Positions 14,883 through 19,264 of a stretch of DNA of 19,264 nucleotides are shown here, piece by piece (positions within the stretch are counted from its first letter, which is position 1; each line of letters starts with the position of its first letter). Made by a program: the position numbers and the translations under genes. The DNA comes from Syntrophus sp964555065 (GTDB taxonomy: Bacteria > Desulfobacterota > Syntrophia > Syntrophales > Syntrophaceae). The stretch covers positions 1-19,264 of the forward strand of contig CAZKRB010000060.1 in assembly GCA_964555065.1 (NCBI GenBank), written 5' to 3'. The notes below the pieces were generated by a model. That model searched no databases and was not told the origin of the DNA. It saw only the letters and a list, made by a program, of their open reading frames with translations.

Positions 14883-15552
14883 GGCATTTCAGCCGGAGAC
14901 CGCGGAACAAATCGTGACACAACGGACATCCAAAGGGGAGAGTCCTCTCCCGCTGCAACTGACCGTAAAGCCGTTCCTGATGGGGAAATTCTCCCCGATC
15001 TTGCAGCGGGGGTTCGTTTTTGAGACCCGGGTGGGGATCAGCATCGAAACCTTTCTCGGTGAGGATCTGGGCCTGGATCCGCAATCCGTGCGGGACCGGA
15101 TATCCACGCTTTTTCTGGACGGCAAAGCCGTGGATTCCATCGCCGCGGCCCTTCTCCGGAAAGGGTCCATCCTGGCCCTGTCCTCGGCCATGCCGGGGCT
15201 GGCCGGGGCCACCCTGCGCCGGGGCGGACCGTATGCCTCCCTGAGGACTTCGATTTCCTACCGGGAGAATTCCGGCAAAATCCCCATCGAGAAGGGGCGG
15301 ATCACGATCAAACTGTTCAATCTTCTCCTCGGGGAGCTGGGGCCGTTGTTCCTGGAAAAAGGGATACTTGTAAACGCTTCGGAACTGTGGGATTTTTTGC
15401 TGAAGCAGGGAGACGATTTCCGCCGAGGCTGCGGCCCGATCGTGCTGGCGGGAGAAGTTGTGGATTATGAGACCCTCCTGTCGAAAAATTGGTGGACGGC
15501 TGGCCGGGACGTGGAATTGAGGGTCCTCCCGGAACACGCCGACATGGACTGA
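14857..15552 (+). CDS. unrecognised protein between AOR and MoaD-like genes, with a beta-grasp-like segment
   Basis: 231 residues, no signal peptide or membrane segment. The ATG at 14857 follows GGGAGGT; an earlier in-frame ATG at 14818 has no ribosome-binding site. Residues about 60-118 (SIETFLGEDLGLDPQSV, then STLFLDGKAVDSIAAALLRKGSILAL and SSAMPGLAG) resemble the MoaD-like protein encoded next (TVGEILGELAI, FINGRHADL, VLSVGDTLSLFPPVGGG): a strand with (F/I)xxG(R/K)xxD, a turn with G-(D/S)-x-L-x-L, then a Pro/Gly loop. This suggests a beta-grasp-like domain inside a longer protein, followed by LRRGGPYASLR, a basic conserved-looking stretch. It starts 46 nt after aor. A role as assembly factor or regulatory partner for AOR or its cofactor is inference; I recognise no family. 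Confidence 0.85.
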   Translation: MEYPCPFEPAFQPETAEQIVTQRTSKGESPLPLQLTVKPFLMGKFSPILQRGFVFETRVGISIETFLGEDLGLDPQSVRDRISTLFLDGKAVDSIAAALLRKGSILALSSAMPGLAGATLRRGGPYASLRTSISYRENSGKIPIEKGRITIKLFNLLLGELGPLFLEKGILVNASELWDFLLKQGDDFRRGCGPIVLAGEVVDYETLLSKNWWTAGRDVELRVLPEHADMD

Positions 15553-15579
15553 ATCAACTTTCCTGGATCCTTCATTTTT

Positions 15580-15810
15580 ATGTCGATGCAGATTACCGTC
15601 AAGCTGTTTGCTACCCTGCGGGCCGGGCGTTTCGAGGAAAAGACCCTGGAGTTTCCGGAAGGGACGACCGTCGGCGAAATTCTCGGGGAACTGGCCATTC
15701 CGGAGAAAGAGGTGACCCTGATTTTTATCAACGGACGCCATGCCGATCTGACGGCGGTTCTCTCCGTCGGCGACACCCTTTCCCTTTTCCCGCCGGTCGG
15801 GGGTGGCTGA
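15580..15810 (+). CDS. MoaD/ThiS-family sulfur-carrier protein
   Basis: 76 residues, beta-grasp ubiquitin-like. MoaD-type proteins carry a thiocarboxylate on their C-terminal glycine and donate sulfur to make the dithiolene of the pterin cofactor. The sequence has the usual ITVKLFATLR start, a TVGEILGEL helix, FINGR...VGDTLSLFPPVGGG at the end; the GG(G) C-terminus is exactly at the stop, as required for activation. The start at 15580 has a poor ribosome-binding site; a second ATG at 15586 is possible. The activating enzyme begins 1 nt after this stop, so the two are translationally coupled. Because the operon codes for AOR, this copy is probably dedicated to that enzyme's cofactor, although thiamine or cysteine synthesis pathways use similar carriers. 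Confidence 0.93.
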   Translation: MSMQITVKLFATLRAGRFEEKTLEFPEGTTVGEILGELAIPEKEVTLIFINGRHADLTAVLSVGDTLSLFPPVGGG

Positions 15811-15811
15811 G

Positions 15812-16648
15812 ATGCGCGATCTGAACGCCTTTCTCCGCCGCCGGGCCGTCGAGGGGCTTCTCCCCTGGTCCGTCCAGTGTGAAGCCGCAGGGGCGTTCGA
15901 CCTTACCGTGCGGGAGGTCGAAGTGTCCGCCCTGGAACTGAATCTCCTTCCCTGCCGATATCAGCGCAACAGGCGGACGATTTCCACGGCGCAGCAGCTC
16001 CGGTTGTTTCAAAGCCGTGTGGCGATCCTCGGTTGCGGCGGCCTGGGAGGGCAGGTGATGGAAGTCCTGGCCCGCCTGGGCGTCGGAACGCTCAAGGTCG
16101 TCGATCCGGATGTCTTCGAGGAGCACAACCTGAATCGTCAGGTCCTGTGCACCCTTTCCAATCTGGGCACTCCCAAGGCGGAAGCGGCGGCGAAGAGGGC
16201 GGCGCAGATCAACCCGGCGGTCCGCCTCCTTCCCGTTCAGGAAAAGCTTGACCGGGCCAACGGCCGCGAAATCCTCGGGGATCTGGATGCGGTGGTGGAC
16301 GGGCTTGACAATGTCCCCTCCCGACTGGACCTGGCGGATCTCTGCCGGGACCTCTCGCTCTCCCTGGTGCACGGTTCCATCGCCGGCTGGTACGGGCAGG
16401 TATCCACCCAGGGGCTGGACGACGAGACGGTGCGGAAGATTTACGGCTCCCTGAAAGGGGAGCAGGGCATCGAAGAGACCCTGGGCAATCCCGCCTTCAC
16501 CCCCGCCGTGATCGCGGCCTTTCAGGCGGCCGAGGTCTGCAAGATCCTGCTGAACCAGGGGACCCTTCTGCGCAACCGGATTCTCTTTGTCAACCTCCTG
16601 GAAATGGAGATCATCACGCACGAGTTATCGAGTAAAGATAAAGGGTGA
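15812..16648 (+). CDS. HesA/MoeB/ThiF-family E1-like activating enzyme
   Basis: 278 residues from the ATG at 15812; a GTG at 15803 overlapping the carrier gene is an alternative. These enzymes adenylate the C-terminal glycine of a MoaD/ThiS-type carrier before sulfur transfer. Visible: nucleotide-binding GCGGLGG (74-80), VDPDVFEEHNLNRQ (97-110) with the Arg/Gln that contact ATP, Lys122, DGLDN (163-167), HGSIAGWYGQV, and NPAFTPAVIAAFQAAEVCKIL. The two CxxC pairs that bind structural zinc in MoeB and ThiF are absent, so this is nearer to HesA-like or zinc-less members. The N-terminal 60 residues are extra and helical. The partner carrier ends one base earlier. With AOR upstream, a role in tungsten/molybdenum pterin synthesis is the simplest reading. 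Confidence 0.92.
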   Translation: MRDLNAFLRRRAVEGLLPWSVQCEAAGAFDLTVREVEVSALELNLLPCRYQRNRRTISTAQQLRLFQSRVAILGCGGLGGQVMEVLARLGVGTLKVVDPDVFEEHNLNRQVLCTLSNLGTPKAEAAAKRAAQINPAVRLLPVQEKLDRANGREILGDLDAVVDGLDNVPSRLDLADLCRDLSLSLVHGSIAGWYGQVSTQGLDDETVRKIYGSLKGEQGIEETLGNPAFTPAVIAAFQAAEVCKILLNQGTLLRNRILFVNLLEMEIITHELSSKDKG

Positions 16649-16652
16649 GGGA

Positions 16653-17231
16653 ATGAAGCCAACAAACAATCCTGTCCCGGCCTTCGGCCTGTGCGATACG
16701 CCCTTCGGCCCGGTGGCGGTTCTCTGGTCGATCCATGAAGGCGAACCGACAATCTGCCGCATCCTGTTATCCAGTCCGGAAGTCTCTGCCGGAGAGGCCG
16801 TGAAGAAACGCTTTCCCGATTCCCGATCCTCTCTGTGTCCCGAGGTCAATGCGATCCTGGAGCAGATCGCAGCCTATCTCGGCGGCGAGGAGATTCGGTT
16901 TTCCCTCGACGGGCTGCGCCTCGATCTCTGCACCCCCTTTCAGCGGCGCGTCCTTCTGGCCGACTACGCCATTCCCCGAGGCCGGGTCAGCACCTACCGT
17001 CTCATCGCGAAATCCCTGGACAACCCGAAGGGCGCCCGTGCCGTGGGAACCGCTCTGGCGAACAATCCCTTTCCCCTGATCGTCCCCTGCCACCGGGCCA
17101 TCCGCTCCGACAGCGGCCTGGGCGGCTTTGAATACGGCCTGTCGATGAAAAGGAAGCTGCTGGAGATGGAGGGGATTGCCTTCCGCGATGCAGAACATGT
17201 CGCCACGGGGGATTTCTTTTATCAGGATTAA
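16653..17231 (+). CDS. ogt: O6-alkylguanine-DNA alkyltransferase (MGMT/Ogt family)
   Basis: 192 residues. A suicide repair protein that moves an alkyl group from O6-alkylguanine (or O4-alkylthymine) to its own cysteine. The active-site block LIVPCHRAI has nucleophile Cys146, followed by LGGFEYGLSMKRKLLEMEG, and preceded by the helix-turn-helix region IPRGRVSTYRLIAKSLDNPKGARAVGTALANNP that positions DNA. An N-terminal domain of about 100 residues is divergent, as is usual in the family. The ATG lies 4 nt after the HesA-like gene's stop with GGGTGAGG as ribosome-binding site, so it is probably in the same transcript as AOR. That link between aldehyde metabolism and alkylation repair may be coincidental. 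Confidence 0.94.
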   Translation: MKPTNNPVPAFGLCDTPFGPVAVLWSIHEGEPTICRILLSSPEVSAGEAVKKRFPDSRSSLCPEVNAILEQIAAYLGGEEIRFSLDGLRLDLCTPFQRRVLLADYAIPRGRVSTYRLIAKSLDNPKGARAVGTALANNPFPLIVPCHRAIRSDSGLGGFEYGLSMKRKLLEMEGIAFRDAEHVATGDFFYQD

Positions 17232-17291
17232 GCTTGGTTTGGCGGGGGTCCGGTCGGAACCGCCCCGGGAAAGGAGAGGAAAATCCCCTTC

Positions 17292-17975
17292 ATGAACGAG
17301 ACCTTGAACGCCCAGCAGCGGCACTGGGAGAACACTTTTGCCGAGACGGAGGACCTCTTCGGCGCCGAGCCCGCCGAACCGGCGCGGGTGGCCGCGGTCC
17401 TGTTTCAGAAAGAGGGGAAGGAGAGAATCCTCGAACTGGGAGGAGGGCAGGGCCGCGACACCCTGTTCTTTGCCCGCAGCGACTTACACGTGACGGTCCT
17501 CGATTATTCAGACCGGTCCGTGACCACCATCAGGGAAAAGGCCCGCGATCTCGGCCTGTCCGAGCGGGTGACGGCCATCCGGCACGATGTCCGAAAGCCC
17601 CTTCCCTTCGCAGACGCGTCCTTCGACGCCTGCTATTCCCATATGCTCTACTGCATGGCCCTGACCACGGTGGAGCTCGAGCGCTTGTCCGACGAAGTCC
17701 GCCGGGTTCTGCGTCCCGGAGGACTGAACATCTACACGGTGCGCCATACCGGCGACGCCCATTACGGCGCGGGCATTCCCCGAGGCGAGGACCTGTTCGA
17801 GGTCGGCGGGTTCATCGTCCATTTCTTCAGCAGGGAAAAGGTCGTCCACCTGGCGAAGGGCTACGATCTGGTCGGCATTGACGAATTCGAGGAAGGCCCA
17901 CTCCCCCGGAAACTGTTTCGGGTGACTTTGAGGAAGGGGAGCGCCGACAGGAAGCTCATGGGGCTCAGCGCATAG
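17292..17975 (+). CDS. class I SAM-dependent methyltransferase
   Basis: 227 residues, cytosolic. SAM-binding motif I is ILELGGGQGRDTLFFA (about 46-61), followed by the acidic strand end VTVLDYSDRS, motif HDVRKPLPFADASFDACYSHMLYC (motif II-III area) and LRPGGLNIYTVR. This is a generic Rossmann methyltransferase of the type often labelled tellurite-resistance TehB-like or methyltransferase domain 11/25; the substrate cannot be told. The start ATG is preceded by AAAGGAGAGG about 10 nt away. It lies 60 nt after the alkyltransferase gene on the same strand and may be the last member of that operon. Confidence 0.9.
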   Translation: MNETLNAQQRHWENTFAETEDLFGAEPAEPARVAAVLFQKEGKERILELGGGQGRDTLFFARSDLHVTVLDYSDRSVTTIREKARDLGLSERVTAIRHDVRKPLPFADASFDACYSHMLYCMALTTVELERLSDEVRRVLRPGGLNIYTVRHTGDAHYGAGIPRGEDLFEVGGFIVHFFSREKVVHLAKGYDLVGIDEFEEGPLPRKLFRVTLRKGSADRKLMGLSA

Positions 17976-18031
17976 AACCGGGCCAGGCAAGTTTCATGAC
18001 ACCCGGGAAAATCTGAAATACCCGACAAATA

Positions 18032-18068
18032 GGGATTGAGAAGAACCCCGCGGGGTCGATTCAATCCC
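18032..18068. repeat. nested inverted repeat (palindromic core with outer arms)
   Basis: Outer arms GGGATTGA (18032-18039) and TCAATCCC (18061-18068) are perfectly complementary; between them sits the 12-bp palindrome ACCCCGCGGGGT (18045-18056). The two stems are separated by 5 and 4 unpaired bases. It is 57 nt past the methyltransferase stop. A bidirectional transcription stop, a protein-binding site or a mobile-element end are all possible; no T-run follows. Confidence 0.6.
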
Positions 18069-18174
18069 GGATTCAAATAAGCCCTTCACCAGCATGCCAT
18101 TCTTCTCCGTCCCGCTTTTCTTCAGGTAATGCGTCTTTCTCCGATATTGCCGCCAGGCAAAGGGAAATATAACC

Positions 18175-18206
18175 TTTTCAGCAGCCCCTTTAATGGGTAT
18201 GATACC
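18175..18206 (+). promoter_or_regulatory. vapB promoter with palindromic operator over the -10
   Basis: TTTTCA (18175-18180), 17-nt spacer, TATGAT (18198-18203). The perfect palindrome GGTATGATACC (18196-18206) overlaps the -10 box, 28 nt before the antitoxin ATG. Type II antitoxins commonly bind such sites and repress their own operon; that this is VapB's operator is inference. Confidence 0.5.
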
Positions 18207-18234
18207 GCCAGTGCGTACACACAGGAGGCGGAGA

Positions 18235-18429
18235 ATGAAAACGAACGTCGTGATCGACGACGACCTGATGGAACCTGCCCTCAAGGCATCCGGACTTCAA
18301 ACAAAGAAGGATGCCATCGAAGCGGGATTGAAATTATTGGTTCAGGTGAAAAGTCAGAACGAAATCCGGCATTTTCGGGGAAAACTCAAATGGTCCGGCA
18401 ATCTTGACGAGATGCGGTTAGACAAATGA
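18235..18429 (+). CDS. vapB: VapB-type antitoxin
   Basis: 64 residues. The ATG at 18235 follows AGGAGGCGG. The N-terminal MKTNVVIDDDLMEPALKASG with a following TKKDAIEAGLKLLV helix is the ribbon-helix-helix DNA-binding domain typical of one VapB family; the C-terminal part (IRHFRGKLKWSGNLDEMRLDK) would wrap round the toxin. The toxin start overlaps its stop (ATGA, 18426-18429), so both were co-translated. Its own operator appears to overlap the promoter. As the toxin is truncated, the antitoxin is now an orphan. Confidence 0.92.
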   Translation: MKTNVVIDDDLMEPALKASGLQTKKDAIEAGLKLLVQVKSQNEIRHFRGKLKWSGNLDEMRLDK

Positions 18430-18533
18430 TCCTCGTCGATTCCTCTGTCTGGATCGACTATTTCAACGGCAATAAAACGGTTCAGATGGACTGGTTGGAT
18501 TATTCCCTTGGCCTGGAGATCATCGACTTGTAA
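18426..18533 (+). pseudogene. vapC: truncated VapC toxin (PIN-domain ribonuclease)
   Basis: Only 35 residues remain of an expected 125-135. MILVDSSVWIDYFNG is the classic PIN-domain start with the first catalytic Asp5; the match continues to LDYSLGLE, then a TAA at 18531 ends the frame after IIDL. The other acidic active-site residues are gone, so no ribonuclease activity is expected. I found no later VapC-like piece in any frame before the methyltransferase, so the 3' part was deleted or replaced, not merely frameshifted. Confidence 0.82.
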
Positions 18534-18642
18534 AGACATGCGGCTGCGATGGACAGAAAATGTTCGTCAATCAACCGCCTTATCCGGCGGAAGTTTAGCT
18601 ATGCCTTTTGTTGATCCGGAAATATAAAACAATCTGCCAGTT

Positions 18643-19264
18643 ATGGTGAACGTTGGGCCACAGAAATTGACAGAATCTGTTGCCTCTGCCCGCAACGCTG
18701 AAAATGATATGATTATTCAACCTACCCATAAACTTGACCACATTCGTAAATCGTTCAACGGTGCAACAAGTAGAGCTGATCGTTGCGAGATTGGACAGTT
18801 CCTGACTCCTGTCGCAATAGCCAAGTTCATGTCGTCTATGTTCGAAAGTGGGGCTCAACGATTGACGATTTTGGACCCGGGGGCCGGAGCAGGTGTGCTC
18901 TTTGCAACTTGTGTGGAAACCTTGATTTCAAGAGTGGAACGCCCACAATCAATAGAGGTCGTTGCCTATGAAACGGATAGCGCCATTCTCCCGTATCTTG
19001 AAGATACCCTGAGAAACTGCCAGTCGCTTTGCGAATCCAAGAACATCGAATTTCACGGAACCATAAAGGATGAAGATTTTATATCCGCTGCTCTTGCCGA
19101 AGTTGAGGGGTCTCTATTCCTCGTGCCAGGTAAGCGATTCACTCATGCCATTCTTAACCCCCCCTACAAGAAAATTAACAGCCAGACGGCCATGAGTAGA
19201 AAGCTTTATTTGTCCGGCATCGAGGTGACCAACCTGTATGCGGTATTTGTCTGGCTGTCTATGT
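18643..19264 (+). CDS. N6-adenine DNA methyltransferase, Eco57I-like, 3' end cut by window
   Basis: 207 visible residues, open to the right edge. Eco57I/PstI-type enzymes methylate adenine N6 and are part of type II restriction-modification or other defence systems. Motifs: GQFLTPVAIAKFM (51-63), the family's start of the catalytic domain; LDPGAGAGVLF (77-87), SAM-binding motif I; acidic Glu110 at the end of the next strand; and NPPY (172-175), the catalytic motif IV. An in-frame stop at 18625 bounds the start; ATG 18643 is the first Met but has no good ribosome-binding site, and Met23 is an alternative. The region is visibly AT-richer than the genes to its left, which suggests acquisition. 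A restriction nuclease would be expected next, outside the window. Confidence 0.9.
   Translation, partial: MVNVGPQKLTESVASARNAENDMIIQPTHKLDHIRKSFNGATSRADRCEIGQFLTPVAIAKFMSSMFESGAQRLTILDPGAGAGVLFATCVETLISRVERPQSIEVVAYETDSAILPYLEDTLRNCQSLCESKNIEFHGTIKDEDFISAALAEVEGSLFLVPGKRFTHAILNPPYKKINSQTAMSRKLYLSGIEVTNLYAVFVWLSM

Noticed and set aside
17994..18284. Minus-strand 96-codon frame across the region before vapB
   Set aside because: It overlaps the vapB promoter and start on the opposite strand and contains the nested palindrome; no family is recognisable and no ribosome-binding site supports its start.

Overview
The window looks like a piece of an anaerobic, GC-rich Gram-negative genome, most plausibly a deltaproteobacterium (Desulfobacterota, Syntrophus/Smithella-like). 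This is an inference from gene content: a tungsten/molybdenum aldehyde:ferredoxin oxidoreductase with its own sulfur-carrier and E1-like partners, a COG2509 flavoprotein, a DUF502 membrane protein, a long GapN-type dehydrogenase, several lipoproteins and a kinesin-light-chain-like TPR protein. A run of exactly 100 N (11819-11918) marks an assembly gap, so this is a draft or metagenome-derived contig.

Layout. 1-1805 (+): the end of a YbiT-like ABC-F ATPase and a SLOG-like protein of unknown role. 1987-3887 (-): an envelope block in transcription order of a YafK-like L,D-transpeptidase-fold lipoprotein, a small membrane-anchored coiled-coil protein, and a predicted lipoprotein with a PD-(D/E)XK nuclease-like core. 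4220-5842 (+): GapN. 6195-7649 (+): exported TPR protein, whose stop codon lies in the end of a 125-bp MITE-like element (7646-7770). 7896-9824 (-): a DUF2784 membrane protein and a COG2509 FAD-dependent dehydrogenase. 10370-11570 (+): a lipoprotein and a DUF502 protein. After the gap comes a nitroreductase-family protein, probably missing its N-terminus (11919-12551).

13074-17231 (+) is a tight same-strand run: aldehyde ferredoxin oxidoreductase, an unrecognised 231-aa protein, a MoaD/ThiS-like sulfur carrier, a HesA/MoeB/ThiF-like activating enzyme and an O6-alkylguanine-DNA alkyltransferase. A SAM methyltransferase follows at 17292. The first four genes are most simply read as an enzyme plus machinery for its pterin cofactor. 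The 231-aa protein contains a stretch that resembles the beta-grasp fold of the sulfur carrier next to it, and its ribosome-binding site lies in the loop of a perfect 12-bp inverted repeat. This is the strongest candidate for something undescribed in the window.

The right end (from about 18000) changes character: a nested palindrome, an intact VapB antitoxin with a palindromic operator over its promoter, a VapC toxin cut to 35 residues, and then a lower-GC Eco57I-like N6-adenine DNA methyltransferase that runs off the edge. This looks like the border of an acquired restriction-modification or defence region inserted beside, or into, a toxin-antitoxin locus.
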